Assembly (NCBI RefSeq): GCF_049056525.1
Contig: NZ_JBHUPT010000029.1
Coordinates: forward strand, 1 to 64,000
Direction of reading: 5' to 3'
From: Leisingera coralii
GTDB lineage: Bacteria; Pseudomonadota; Alphaproteobacteria; Rhodobacterales; Rhodobacteraceae
DNA: 64,000 bases
Shown here: positions 10,174 to 18,856 of the stretch, one piece after another
Numbering within the stretch: the first letter of the stretch is position 1
How the letters are laid out: each line of letters starts with the position of its first letter
Translations under genes and position numbers: made by a program
The notes under the pieces: model-generated
Told to the model about the DNA's origin: nothing
Seen by the model: the letters and a program-made list of their open reading frames with translations, nothing else
The model's database searches: none

Positions 10174-11154
10174 ATGCGGCTTTTCTTCTCTGTTCTCTTT
10201 CTGCTGCTGCCCGCCTCGCTCTGGGCCGCCTGCACCGGCACCGATCTGCGCACCACCCTTCCGGCAGACGATATGGCCCGCATCGAGGCGCGGGCCGCCG
10301 CCGCCCCCTTTGCCGAAGGCAACCACTGGATTGCCCGCCGCGGCGCCCGCACCGTTCATGTGATCGGCACCCTGCACATCAATGATCCGCGGATGGAGGA
10401 GGTCACCGGTGCCCTGGCCCCGGTTGTGCGCCAGGCCGATCTCTTGCTGATGGAGGCCAGCCCCGCCGACAAGGCGGCCTTTGAGAATGAACTGGGCCGT
10501 ACCCCGTCGCTGATGCTGATCACCGAAGGCCCGACGCTGATCGACCGCCTGCCGCAGGACGAGTGGGACAGCCTCGCCGCAAAGGCCCGCGCGCACGGCG
10601 TCGCGCCCTGGATGGCGGCCAAGATGCGGCCCTGGTTCCTCGCCCTCTCCATGGCGGTGCCGCCCTGCGTGCTGCGGCAGCCGGACTTCAAGAACGGCCT
10701 CGACCTGCGCCTGGCTGCCGCGGCGGAAGAAGCCGGCATCCCCATCCAGTCGCTTGAAGATCCGATGACCGTGATCCGGATGCTGGACGCCGATCCGCTG
10801 GAAGAACAGGTCCGCCAGCTGCGCGTTTTCACCGCCCTGCTGGGCGGCGGCCAGGACAATTTCTTCACCACGGCTGAGGCCTATTTCGACCAGCAGGTGC
10901 TGCACGCCCTGTACCTGAGCGAGCAGGAATTCCTGCAAAGCGACGCCCTGACCCGGCAAGAACGGGAAGAGCTGTGGACGGACGCGATGCAAGAGCTGCT
11001 GGACCAGCGCAACCAAGCCTGGATCCCGGTGATCGAGGCGGCTGAGGGCGACCTCCTCGTGGTGGCCGCAGGCGCGCTGCACCTGCCGGGGGAAACCGGC
11101 GTCCTGAACCTGCTGCAGCAGCAGGGCTATACACTCGAACGCGCGCCGTTCTGA
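10174..11154 (+). CDS. TraB/GumN (TIKI-like) family protein, copy B
   Basis: A 326-aa paralogue of the preceding protein, with a signal peptide (residues 1-19), the first GxxH motif GTLH at 65-68 and the second GALHLPG near residue 300. The region leading to the first motif (GNHWIARRGARTVHVIG) and the late LLDQRN segment closely match copy A, so the pair arose by tandem duplication followed by clear divergence. The mature N-terminus begins with Cys-Thr-Gly-Thr; the preceding residues do not make a good lipobox. The substrate is unknown. Confidence 0.88.
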   Translation: MRLFFSVLFLLLPASLWAACTGTDLRTTLPADDMARIEARAAAAPFAEGNHWIARRGARTVHVIGTLHINDPRMEEVTGALAPVVRQADLLLMEASPADKAAFENELGRTPSLMLITEGPTLIDRLPQDEWDSLAAKARAHGVAPWMAAKMRPWFLALSMAVPPCVLRQPDFKNGLDLRLAAAAEEAGIPIQSLEDPMTVIRMLDADPLEEQVRQLRVFTALLGGGQDNFFTTAEAYFDQQVLHALYLSEQEFLQSDALTRQEREELWTDAMQELLDQRNQAWIPVIEAAEGDLLVVAAGALHLPGETGVLNLLQQQGYTLERAPF

Positions 11155-11183
11155 ACACAACGCCGCATTGCAGCATCAGCGGG

Positions 11184-11212
11184 GTGACAAGCCTGCGCGC
11201 CAGCCCTATAAG
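11184..11212 (+). promoter_or_regulatory. Promoter of ppaC
   Basis: GTGACA (11184-11189) and TATAAG (11207-11212) are separated by 17 bp, each matching the sigma70 consensus at five of six positions, 48 bp upstream of the ppaC start. It overlaps no coding sequence. Confidence 0.72.
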
Positions 11213-11260
11213 GCGCGCAAATCTCCCCTTTCTGACCTTATGCATGAACAGGACAGCCCC

Positions 11261-12181
11261 ATGACCATCCAAGTTTTCGGCCATAAATCCCCCGACACCG
11301 ATTCCACCGGCTCCCCGATCATCTGGGCCTGGTACCTGAACGAGGTGAAAGGCGTCGCCGCCGAGCCCAAGCTGCTGGGCGAGCCGAACACCGAAGCGGC
11401 CTTCATGCTGCAGCGCTGGGGCTTCGAGAAGCCCGCGATCATCGAGGACGTGGCCGACGGCGCCGCGGTCGTGATCGTCGACACCAACAACCCCGCCGAG
11501 CTGCCCGCCAACATCAACGGCGCCGACGTGCAGGCGATCATCGACCACCACAAGCTGGTCGGCGGCCTGGAAACCAAGGGCCCGATCGACATCACCATCC
11601 GCCCGCTGGCCTGCACCGCCACCATCATGCACGACCTGATGGGCGACGATGCCGCCAAGATGCCCGAGGCGATCAAGGGCGCGGCGCTGACCTGTATCCT
11701 GTCCGACACCCTGGAATTCCGCTCGCCGACCACCACCGCGCATGACAAGGCCGTGGCCGAGAAGCTGGCCGCCGACTTGGGCATCAGCATCTCCGACTAC
11801 GCCGCCGAGATGTTTGCCGCCAAATCCGACGTCTCCTCCTTCTCCGACGCCGAGCTGCTGCGCATGGACTCCAAGGAATATGAGGTCGACGGCACCAAGT
11901 TCCGCGTCTCGGTTCTGGAAACCACCGCGCCGGCCGTGGTGCTGGACCGCAAGGCGTCGCTGATGGACACCATGACCACCGTCGCGTCTGAGGACGGCGT
12001 CGACCAGGTTCTGCTGTTCGTGGTCGACATCCTGAACGAGGAAGCCACCCTGCTGGTGCCGAACGATCTGGTCAAGACCGTTGCCGCCAAGTCCTTCGGC
12101 GCCGAAGCCGCGGGCGACACCGTGGTGCTGCCGGGCATCATGTCCCGCAAGAAGCAGATCATTCCGAACCTCAAGGTCTGA
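11261..12181 (+). CDS. ppaC: Manganese-dependent inorganic pyrophosphatase (family II)
   Basis: Hydrolyses pyrophosphate to phosphate, pulling biosynthetic reactions forward; cytosolic, DHH superfamily. The 306-aa length is typical. Metal-binding residues are visible: H8, D12 and D14 in FGHKSPDTDS, D74 in VIVDTNN, and the DHH triad D95-H96-H97. The C-terminal DHHA2 domain ends with the substrate-binding SRKKQ motif. I chose ATG 11261 because the protein then begins with the family MTIQVFGHK; AGGA lies upstream. Upstream promoter and downstream terminator make it monocistronic. Confidence 0.96.
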   Translation: MTIQVFGHKSPDTDSTGSPIIWAWYLNEVKGVAAEPKLLGEPNTEAAFMLQRWGFEKPAIIEDVADGAAVVIVDTNNPAELPANINGADVQAIIDHHKLVGGLETKGPIDITIRPLACTATIMHDLMGDDAAKMPEAIKGAALTCILSDTLEFRSPTTTAHDKAVAEKLAADLGISISDYAAEMFAAKSDVSSFSDAELLRMDSKEYEVDGTKFRVSVLETTAPAVVLDRKASLMDTMTTVASEDGVDQVLLFVVDILNEEATLLVPNDLVKTVAAKSFGAEAAGDTVVLPGIMSRKKQIIPNLKV

Positions 12182-12204
12182 TCCCAGCCGCCAGGCAAAC
12201 GGAT

Positions 12205-12236
12205 AAAGGCGCCCCCCCCCGAGGCGCCTTTTTTTT
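12205..12236 (+). terminator. Terminator of ppaC
   Basis: AAGGCGCC / GGCGCCTT 8-bp stem (12206-12230) with a 9-nt C-rich loop, followed by a T run to 12236. The hairpin contains a run of nine C residues (12212-12220), a spot liable to sequencing or replication slippage. Confidence 0.88.
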
Positions 12237-12259
12237 GCGGCCGCGCTTTGGGCCAGTTC

Positions 12260-12952
12260 CTAGTCCAGCCCGAAAACCGTCATCCATTCGCTGCCCGCCG
12301 GGCGGAAGCCCGCATAAGCCGACAGCATCCGCGTCACCGCAGGCATGTGATTGGCGCCATAGACAATGGCGATTGACTGCGCTGTCTTCCCATCCAGAAC
12401 GCCGGCCAGTTTGTCACACAAGCGCCTGTCGCGCTGATGCAGCAGCACTCCCCGCAGCAGTGCAGCTTCGGTATCCCAGGACAGGGTGCTTTCCCGTGTG
12501 CTGAGGTCGTCCACATTGAGCCCGCGCGACAGGCTGTCCCGGGTCGCAAAGTACCGGCGGTGCACCCCGATCAGCGGCGCACAGGCAAAGTAGACCGCAC
12601 GCTGGGCAAGCGGCAGCGCCTTCCAGGCCGCTTCGAATTCCTCCTGAGTGAAATCGGCGTGAATGCGTTCCGCCCTGCCCCTTCCAGCCGGTGCCTTGGG
12701 CTGTGTCACCAGCCCCAAACGGCCGCCGTCAAGCCAGCGGTAAGAGCGGGTCAGATGCCGTGCGACCGGAGAATTCACCCCTTCGAACAGGAGGACATCG
12801 TGGTTCAGCGCATCGCGGTAAACCTCGTCAAAAAACCGGGCCTCACCGATATGCAGCATCGGGAACAGGGTCACTTCTGCCGGGTGCCCGGGGCTCTTGA
12901 AAACATGTCGGGCAGACCTCAGCCCCATGAAAGACCGTTCTATAAATTGCAT
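12260..12952 (-). CDS. TraB-like (TIKI superfamily) cytosolic protein
   Basis: A 230-aa protein without a signal peptide. LFPMLHIGEARFFDEVY (around residues 29-45), HDVLLFEGV and the late AIVYGANHMPAV resemble the ChaN/TraB/EreA-type fold: a first His motif (here MLH rather than GxxH), an acidic LFEG strand and a second GxxH (GANH). ATG 12952 is preferred because AGGAG lies 6 bp upstream; an ATG at 12973 has no such site. It converges on ppaC. It is the third member of this superfamily within 4 kb, but divergent from the two secreted copies. Function unknown. Confidence 0.72.
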   Translation of the reverse strand: MQFIERSFMGLRSARHVFKSPGHPAEVTLFPMLHIGEARFFDEVYRDALNHDVLLFEGVNSPVARHLTRSYRWLDGGRLGLVTQPKAPAGRGRAERIHADFTQEEFEAAWKALPLAQRAVYFACAPLIGVHRRYFATRDSLSRGLNVDDLSTRESTLSWDTEAALLRGVLLHQRDRRLCDKLAGVLDGKTAQSIAIVYGANHMPAVTRMLSAYAGFRPAGSEWMTVFGLD

Positions 12953-13591
12953 GCGGCTCCTAATAAAATGCATTGAAGCTGTACGGGGAAGCTAAACCGG
13001 CTGTTGCGATCAGGGAATAGCCGAAACCGCCGTCAGGCCTAGGGGCTGCCGACGCTCTTCTCTGCTTCCCGTCAGCGAACGCTGCCCAGCTTTCGCTGGA
13101 AAGACCCACCTCTGCAGCGTCTGAGCAGCTGCGCCTCCGGCTCATTCCCGGCAGCAGGCAGCTCTAGGACTTCCCACTGCCGTCAGCCGGGGCCGCAGAA
13201 GCCATGCTGCATTGAAATCCCCCTGTGCAAGACGCGTTGGCAGCAGCACCCGGCGGGAGGCATCTGGCAGGCGCTGCCGGGTCCGGCCGGTACCGCCCCC
13301 CACGGCGCAGCTGATGCCCCCTTCAAATCCGGGAGCCGCCGGCACTCGTTACTCAGTTGCCCCTGCCAGAGACGGCGCCTCAGCCGGTTGGCAGGGCCGC
13401 CGAAGCAGGGTGCCGAAGGCGCATCCATCAGCCAACCTATCGATATTGATAGGTTCATGATCCGTTTATGGCCGGGCATGGCGCAGCCCGCTGCGCCAGG
13501 ATTGCCTGCAGGCCCGGGCGGTCAGCCATCGGCGCCCCCGCCCTTGGGCGGGACCGGCCGCCAGCCGGCCCGCGTGCGGCCCGGGCGGGCC
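12953..13591. other. Long intergenic stretch without a supported gene
   Basis: About 640 bp between two minus-strand genes. Open frames of up to 98 codons exist (for example 13183-13479 minus) but they lack recognisable domains, good ribosome binding sites or the usual codon pattern. The stretch contains one near-perfect 22-bp palindrome (13434-13455). It may include the promoter of the TraB-like gene and the 3' end of the chemoreceptor transcript. Otherwise I see nothing. Confidence 0.5.
13434..13455. promoter_or_regulatory. 22-bp imperfect palindrome, candidate operator
   Basis: AACCTATC and GATAGGTT form perfect 8-bp arms around GATATT, and the inner bases also pair except for one symmetric mismatch pair. 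It is AT-rich in a GC-rich intergenic region. It is too short-looped to be a terminator and has no T run, so a dimeric regulator site is more likely. The regulator is unknown. Confidence 0.5.
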
Positions 13592-15508
13592 TCAGGCCGA
13601 GCGGGACAGCGGCTCGCCGTCCTCCGGCCAGGCTTCGCTGCCGTCATTGAAGTCTTCCCAGCGGGCGTCCTCGAGCGCAGCTCCGCCCGTCTCCGGCGCA
13701 GGCGGGCGCGGCTCCGCCGGGCGTTCCGGCGCACGGCCCTCCCAGGCCCCCGCAGCTGGCAGCTGCACCGGCGCCGCGCCCTGCCCCTCGCGCAGGATAA
13801 ACTGGCCGACCAGCTGGTTGAGCCCCACGGTCTCGGCATTCATCGAGCGGATGGCTGCGCCGGATTGCTCCACCATGGAGGCATTCTGCTGGGTCACCGA
13901 GTCCAGCTGGGAAACGCCGATGTTGATCTCGTTCAGCCCCTGCGCCTGTTCGGCGGATTCGCTGGAGATGCCGGAGACCAGCTCGGCAATGTTGGTGACC
14001 TGGCTGACCACCGTGGTCAGCGCCTTGCCCGCGCCGTCCACCTTGCGCACCCCGTCCTCCACATGGGCAGAGCTGGTGCTGATCAGGGTCTTGATTTCAC
14101 TGGCCGCTTGCGAGGAGCGCTGCGCCAGCGCCCGCACTTCCGAGGCCACCACCGCAAAGCCGCGGCCGACCTCGCCCGCGCGGGCCGCCTCGACCCCGGC
14201 ATTGAGCGCAAGCAAGTTGGTCTGGAAGGAGATGTCGTCGATCACCCCGATGATCTGCGAGATCTGCTGGGACGAGGACTCGATCGCGTTCATCGCGGTC
14301 ACTGCGCCTTCCACAACCTTGCCGCTGTGCTCCACATCCTTGCGGGCGGAATCCACCACTTCCTGCACCTCCTGGGCATTGCGCGCCGAGGAGCTGACGC
14401 TGGCGGTCATCTGTTCCAGCGCGGCGGCGGTTTGCTCCAGGGTGGCAGCCTGGCTTTCGGTGCGCGACGACAGATCCTCCGACGCGGTCTGGATTTCATC
14501 CGATTGCCGCTGAATCCGGACGCCGGCCCGGACCACCTCGGACATCAGCTGGTTCAGCTTGTCGACGGTCTCATTGTAATGCACCCGCAGCGCATCGTAA
14601 TCGCCGTTGAACTGCTCGGCGATCCGGTCGCTCAGATCCCCGTTCGACAGCCGCTGGAGGCCGCTGCGCAGACGCTCGATCACCAGCTCGCTTTCCTCAC
14701 GCAGCGCGTTCTGCTCCTCGAGGGCAGCGATCACCCGGGCGGACACCGCATCGATGTCCTGAGCGATTTCGCCGAAATCATCGGCGCGCATCCGGTCGGC
14801 CACCTTGAGGCCCAGATCGCCCTCGGCCACTTCCCGCAGCGCCGCCCTGAGCCGCCCGATCGGCCGGACGATGTTCAGTGTCACCTTGCGGGCGTTGTGC
14901 GCAATCACGGCCAGCGCAGCCGCCGCAAAGCCAAGCATCAGATACAGCAGCTGTGTGTCATGCGCGCGCGCATTTTCCGCCGTCTGTTCGGCAAACGCCT
15001 TGATCTGCTTGCCCAGCGGCTCCAGCAGCCGGTCCATCGCCGCATATTCCGCCTGCAGCTGCGGCAGTGCCGCCTGGGCGGCTGCGGCATCCGTTAGGGC
15101 CAGTTCCGATACCTTCTGGGCCGCCTGAACAAACGCCTCCGAGGCGGGGACAAGCTCTGCCACCCGCTGGCGGATTTCATCAGACATCTCAGCTTTCTGC
15201 AGGGCCGCTACGGCATTGCGCAGGGTTTGGCTGTCACTGGCAATCTTGGCCCTTAGATCTGCCTTCTTGGCCTCCTTCCCGCCCGGCCCGACCAGCATCG
15301 CGTAGACCGCCGAGGCCTCAATCGCTTCATGCATCTTGTCGGCCATCAGCTCATGCCGGATGACATTTGTCGCGTTGATCTGCCGCTCCAGCTCCAGCTC
15401 GCTCTGCCAGAGGCTGTAGACCGCCGCAGCGGAGAGAACGACAACGGAAACGACTGAAACCGCGCCTGAAAAGACCAGCCGGGTTTTCATGGGAAGAGTT
15501 CGGAACAT
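13592..15508 (-). CDS. Methyl-accepting chemotaxis protein
   Basis: A chemoreceptor of about 638 aa. Order: first transmembrane helix (about 8-30), a periplasmic helical sensor of about 150 residues, second transmembrane helix near 195-215 (YLMLGFAAAALAVIA), HAMP, a second HAMP-like segment (LQRLSNGDLSDRIAEQ) and the MA signalling domain with the hairpin tip DISFQTNLLALNAGVEAARAGE. Near the C-terminus RWEDF fits the xWxxF pentapeptide that tethers CheR/CheB. The start is uncertain: ATG 15508 and a GTG at 15541 are both possible and neither has a clear Shine-Dalgarno. No che genes are adjacent. The ligand is unknown. Confidence 0.93.
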   Translation of the reverse strand: MFRTLPMKTRLVFSGAVSVVSVVVLSAAAVYSLWQSELELERQINATNVIRHELMADKMHEAIEASAVYAMLVGPGGKEAKKADLRAKIASDSQTLRNAVAALQKAEMSDEIRQRVAELVPASEAFVQAAQKVSELALTDAAAAQAALPQLQAEYAAMDRLLEPLGKQIKAFAEQTAENARAHDTQLLYLMLGFAAAALAVIAHNARKVTLNIVRPIGRLRAALREVAEGDLGLKVADRMRADDFGEIAQDIDAVSARVIAALEEQNALREESELVIERLRSGLQRLSNGDLSDRIAEQFNGDYDALRVHYNETVDKLNQLMSEVVRAGVRIQRQSDEIQTASEDLSSRTESQAATLEQTAAALEQMTASVSSSARNAQEVQEVVDSARKDVEHSGKVVEGAVTAMNAIESSSQQISQIIGVIDDISFQTNLLALNAGVEAARAGEVGRGFAVVASEVRALAQRSSQAASEIKTLISTSSAHVEDGVRKVDGAGKALTTVVSQVTNIAELVSGISSESAEQAQGLNEINIGVSQLDSVTQQNASMVEQSGAAIRSMNAETVGLNQLVGQFILREGQGAAPVQLPAAGAWEGRAPERPAEPRPPAPETGGAALEDARWEDFNDGSEAWPEDGEPLSRSA

Positions 15509-15752
15509 AATAGACACACCATACAGTTGCTCCCGACTCACCCTAAAGGAGAGCGGTTAATAAACCTTAGATTTTCAATGATGACCCGCCGGCCAGACCC
15601 CGCCGGAGCCCTCCAGCCGATCCCCGCCGTTGCCGCCAGACTGGGGCCGCTGTTCCGGCCGCCGGGTGGTCCGGTATCGCACCGCTGGCATTCCGGTGCG
15701 GCCTCTGCCATAGCTTGCTCAGCTCAAGTTCACGCGCAGCAAAGGCCCGGCC

Positions 15753-16628
15753 ATGACCCAGATCATTTCCTCCCTTTCCGAAGTCTCCAGCCGATACAAG
15801 GCCCTGTTTGTCGACCTTTGGGGCTGCGTGCACAACGGGATAACCGCCTTTCCCGAGGCGGTGGCCGCGCTTAAGGCGTACCGGGCGCAGGGCGGCATTG
15901 TGGTGCTGGTCACCAACTCCCCGAAACCGCGCGCGGGCGTGGCGGCGCAGCTGGGGCAGTTCAACGTGCCGGACGACGCCTATGACACCATCTCGACGTC
16001 CGGCGACTCTGCCCGGGCGGCGATGTTCACCGGGGCGGTCGGCAACAAGGTCTATTTCATGGGCGAATGGGAGCGCGACGCAGGCTTTTTCGAACCGCTG
16101 CATGTGATTCACAATCCGGTGGAGATCACCCGGGTGCCGCTCAAGGAGGCCGAGGGCATCGTCTGCTGCGGCCCGTTCGACACCATGGCGGATCCGGCGG
16201 TAAACCGGCCCGATTTCCTCTATGCCAAGCAGATGGGGATGAAGCTGCTTTGCGCCAACCCCGATATCGTGGTGGACCGCGGCGAGACGCGGGAGTGGTG
16301 CGCTGGCGCGCTGGCGCGGCTTTATACCGAGATGGGCGGCGAGAGCCTGTATTTCGGCAAGCCGCACCCGCCGATCTATGATCTGGCGCGCCGCCGCCTG
16401 GCGGAGCTCGGCCATGACATTCAGGATGCAGAGATCCTGGCGATCGGCGACGGGCCGCACACGGATATTGCCGGCGCCATGGGTGAAGGCATCGATTCCC
16501 TGTTCATCACCGGCGGCCTTGCGGCCAGAGAGACAAAAACATCGGTCCAGCCGGACCCCGCGGCGCTGGAGGCCTATTTGCAGAAGGAACAGTCCGGCCC
16601 AACCTATGCCATTGGTTTCCTGCGGTAA
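15753..16628 (+). CDS. TIGR01459-family HAD-type hydrolase (NagD-like)
   Basis: A 291-aa cytosolic HAD phosphatase of the NagD/class IIA type. Motif I is FVDLWGCVHNG: nucleophile Asp21 is present but the usual second Asp (DxD) is Trp23, as is usual for this subfamily. The cap region lies between about 60 and 200, followed by the Lys in YFGKPHPPIY and motif IV IGDGPHTDIAGA. It starts a group (HAD, MaoC, later ribF) often seen together in Rhodobacteraceae. It ends at a clear terminator. The substrate is not known; a flavin or sugar phosphate is possible. Confidence 0.88.
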   Translation: MTQIISSLSEVSSRYKALFVDLWGCVHNGITAFPEAVAALKAYRAQGGIVVLVTNSPKPRAGVAAQLGQFNVPDDAYDTISTSGDSARAAMFTGAVGNKVYFMGEWERDAGFFEPLHVIHNPVEITRVPLKEAEGIVCCGPFDTMADPAVNRPDFLYAKQMGMKLLCANPDIVVDRGETREWCAGALARLYTEMGGESLYFGKPHPPIYDLARRRLAELGHDIQDAEILAIGDGPHTDIAGAMGEGIDSLFITGGLAARETKTSVQPDPAALEAYLQKEQSGPTYAIGFLR

Positions 16629-16682
16629 AACGCCCACGGCCGGGTCCAGCACCCCGGTATCCGGCACCACGTGACAACCAGA

Positions 16683-16712
16683 CCCCGCCGCAACAGGCGG
16701 GGTTTTCTTTTG
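16683..16712 (+). terminator. Terminator after the HAD hydrolase gene
   Basis: CCCCGCC / GGCGGGG stem (16683-16702) with a 6-nt loop followed by TTTTCTTTTG. It separates the HAD gene transcript from maoC. Confidence 0.85.
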
Positions 16713-16838
16713 TCAAACCCCCTTGATTTTCTGCAGTTGCAAAGTAATAAAGTTGCGCAAGCGGCCATTTCGGCGCGCAAAAGTTACAACGCCAAACGGT
16801 CAAACGACGCAGTCAGGGCCAGGCGAACGGAGGATGAA

Positions 16839-17282
16839 ATGTTGGACAACCTGCCGCGCGGAACCATCTGCATCGAGGACATCGAGATGGGCATGGTGCG
16901 TTACCTGCGCAAAACCATCACCGATGAGGACATCCGGATGTTTGCCGATGTCTCCACCGACCATAACCCGGTGCATATGGACGACGACTACGCCCGGGAC
17001 ACCATCTTTGAGGGCCGGATCGCGCATGGGATGCTGACCGCGGGGCTGATCTCTGCGGTGATCGGCGAGCAGCTGCCCGGCCATGGCACCATCTACATGA
17101 GCCAGTCGCTGAAGTTCCTGGCGCCGGTGCGCCCCGGCGACATGGTGCTGGCGGAGGTCGAGGTGACCGACATCGTGATCGACAAGCGCCGGGTCAAGCT
17201 GGACTGCCGCTGCATCGTCGACGGCAAGAAGGTTCTGGTGGGCGAGGCCATGGTTATGGCGCCCTCGCGCAAGTTCGACTGA
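16839..17282 (+). CDS. MaoC-family (R)-hydratase-like protein
   Basis: A 147-aa hotdog-fold protein. The hydratase-2 motif is present as DHNPVHMDDDYA (about residues 44-55), with Asp and His in the catalytic positions, then GRIAHGMLTAGL. Such proteins hydrate (R)-enoyl-CoA or related thioesters, for example in fatty acid or PHA metabolism. ATG 16839 is chosen because GGAGG ends 5 bp upstream. It may be transcribed alone, since a terminator precedes it and 480 bp of mostly empty sequence follows. The substrate is unknown. Confidence 0.9.
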   Translation: MLDNLPRGTICIEDIEMGMVRYLRKTITDEDIRMFADVSTDHNPVHMDDDYARDTIFEGRIAHGMLTAGLISAVIGEQLPGHGTIYMSQSLKFLAPVRPGDMVLAEVEVTDIVIDKRRVKLDCRCIVDGKKVLVGEAMVMAPSRKFD

Positions 17283-17759
17283 GTCTTTCAGCTTGCAGCA
17301 GTTTCAGCCGCCGGGGGCCTCTGCCCTTGGCAGTTTTGCTTTGCCGGTCTGTATCGTCTTATGCCTTGAGCGCGGATCCCGTTTAGGGGGGCGGCGCCGC
17401 CGGGCAGAGAATGGACAGACCCCTCGGGGCCTGCTCGGACAGGGTATCCTGAACGACCCCCTTTTTATCAGGGCCGGTCTCCGGGTGTCGCGCAGGCAGC
17501 CGCACAGATGCCTGCGCCTCGTATCATGGCCCCGCGCGCGGGGCCATGGCGGGTGATCTCGATCGTCTGGGAGTCTGCCATATGGCCATGAGGATTGCGT
17601 GAAGGGGGCGTGCGGCGGGTGCGCAACACGCCCAGCCCGAACTCAACCCATCGACGACATGCGAAACACAGTCAGGCCATAGGGTTGTATTTCTACTCCG
17701 CAACTGACAGAACGTTTTTCATAGTTTCTATTTTGCAAAGCCGGAAATCGGGCATTTTC
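17283..17759. other. Intergenic region between maoC and the glycosyltransferase
   Basis: About 480 bp with no supported gene. It holds a perfect 24-bp palindrome at 17525-17548, and the last 80 bp are clearly more AT-rich, consistent with a promoter for the glycosyltransferase gene. Small open frames are unsupported. Confidence 0.5.
17525..17548. repeat. Perfect 24-bp palindrome
   Basis: CATGGCCCCGCG is followed directly by its exact reverse complement CGCGGGGCCATG, with no loop. It has no adjacent T run, so a simple rho-independent terminator is unlikely. It could be a protein-binding site or a chance GC-rich palindrome. Confidence 0.6.
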
Positions 17760-18746
17760 ATGAACAAAGGCAACCGGTTCACACTTGTCACCACTGCCAA
17801 GAACGAAGGCCCCTATTTCCTTGAGTGGATCGCTTACCACCGGCTGATCGGATTTAGCAGCTTCATCATCTTCCAGAACGACTCGGAAGATTACACCCAT
17901 GACATTCTGAGCTGCCTGAGTGCGCTGGGAATCGTGAACTACAAATATAACCGGGCCGGCACGGGCAAGCATCAGATCCAGGCCTACCGGCGCGCGGTGC
18001 GGCAACCCGAATACCAGAACAGCGATTGGGTCATGGCGCTCGACATGGACGAATTCCTGTGCCTGCAGCCGCCGCTGGAGACGCTGGACGATTGGTTCGG
18101 CAAGCTGCCGGAAGCAGACCAGATCTATGTGAACTGGGCTATGTTCGGGAATTCCGGCCTGACCGATATCACACCGGACCTGGTCTCCGAAAAATTCCGG
18201 CTCGCCGCCCCGCGGGAGGCGAGTGCCAGGGACTTCCGGCCTTTCAAAACCCTGTTCCGCCGCGACCGGTTTCAGCGGCCGGGCATTCACATGCCGGTAC
18301 CGATGGAGGCGGGACCAGCTGAAATTCGGACGGTCAATGCGTCGGGCCTGACCGGACAGCAATTTGAACAGCGGAATTTTCAGAGTAAAGACCCGGGCCG
18401 GCTCGCCCTCGCGCAGATTAACCACTATGTTGTCCGCGACGCCGCCAGCTTTGTCATCAAGTCTTGGAAAGGCAGCGCACATCAGGCCAATCGCAGCGTC
18501 GATCAGACCTTCTGGCAGAAAAGAAACCGCAACCAGGCGATGGATGAAACCCTTTCGCGCCGGGCCGGTCGGATCAGAGATGAAATGCAGGCTCTGGACG
18601 CCCTGTCCGGAGGCCGCCTGATGCAGCTTCGCAAGAAATCCATAGATTGGCACCGGCACAAGTTTCACGAAATCATCAAGGATGACTACTACCGCGACCT
18701 GTTCAGCTTCTGCTGTCTGAACAATGGCCGGCGGGCGATTATCTGA
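17760..18746 (+). CDS. Glycosyltransferase family 2-like protein
   Basis: A 328-aa putative GT-A glycosyltransferase of the Glyco_tranf_2_4 type. It begins TLVTTAKNEGPYFLEWIAYH (residues 8-27, nucleotide-binding loop with the TAKNE motif) and carries the DxD-type metal motif LDMDEF with D95 and D97. There are no membrane helices, so the enzyme is probably cytosolic and decorates a polysaccharide or surface protein. Its base composition looks lower in GC than its neighbours, and it sits between genes (maoC and ribF) usually closer together in relatives, so gain by transfer is plausible. Donor and acceptor are unknown. Confidence 0.85.
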   Translation: MNKGNRFTLVTTAKNEGPYFLEWIAYHRLIGFSSFIIFQNDSEDYTHDILSCLSALGIVNYKYNRAGTGKHQIQAYRRAVRQPEYQNSDWVMALDMDEFLCLQPPLETLDDWFGKLPEADQIYVNWAMFGNSGLTDITPDLVSEKFRLAAPREASARDFRPFKTLFRRDRFQRPGIHMPVPMEAGPAEIRTVNASGLTGQQFEQRNFQSKDPGRLALAQINHYVVRDAASFVIKSWKGSAHQANRSVDQTFWQKRNRNQAMDETLSRRAGRIRDEMQALDALSGGRLMQLRKKSIDWHRHKFHEIIKDDYYRDLFSFCCLNNGRRAII

Positions 18747-18856
18747 GTCGAAGCGCTAGCCTCTCGGCTGCCCAAAGCCAGCAGGCAGGCAGAGCGGCTG
18801 CCGCTCCCCGCCACTGGCCGCTTGAACCGCCGCCGCGGTGCGGGTACGGATGCGCC

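Noticed and set aside
13434..13455. FNR/DNR box
   Set aside because: Contains TTGAT on one side but lacks the TTGAT-N4-ATCAA layout.
13183..13479. Small gene in the 640-bp intergenic region
   Set aside because: No Shine-Dalgarno, no homology recognised, and the frame is Cys/Pro/Arg-rich as in random GC-rich sequence.
18747..18856. FMN riboswitch upstream of ribF
   Set aside because: The gap is only 110 bp and shows none of the conserved FMN aptamer elements.
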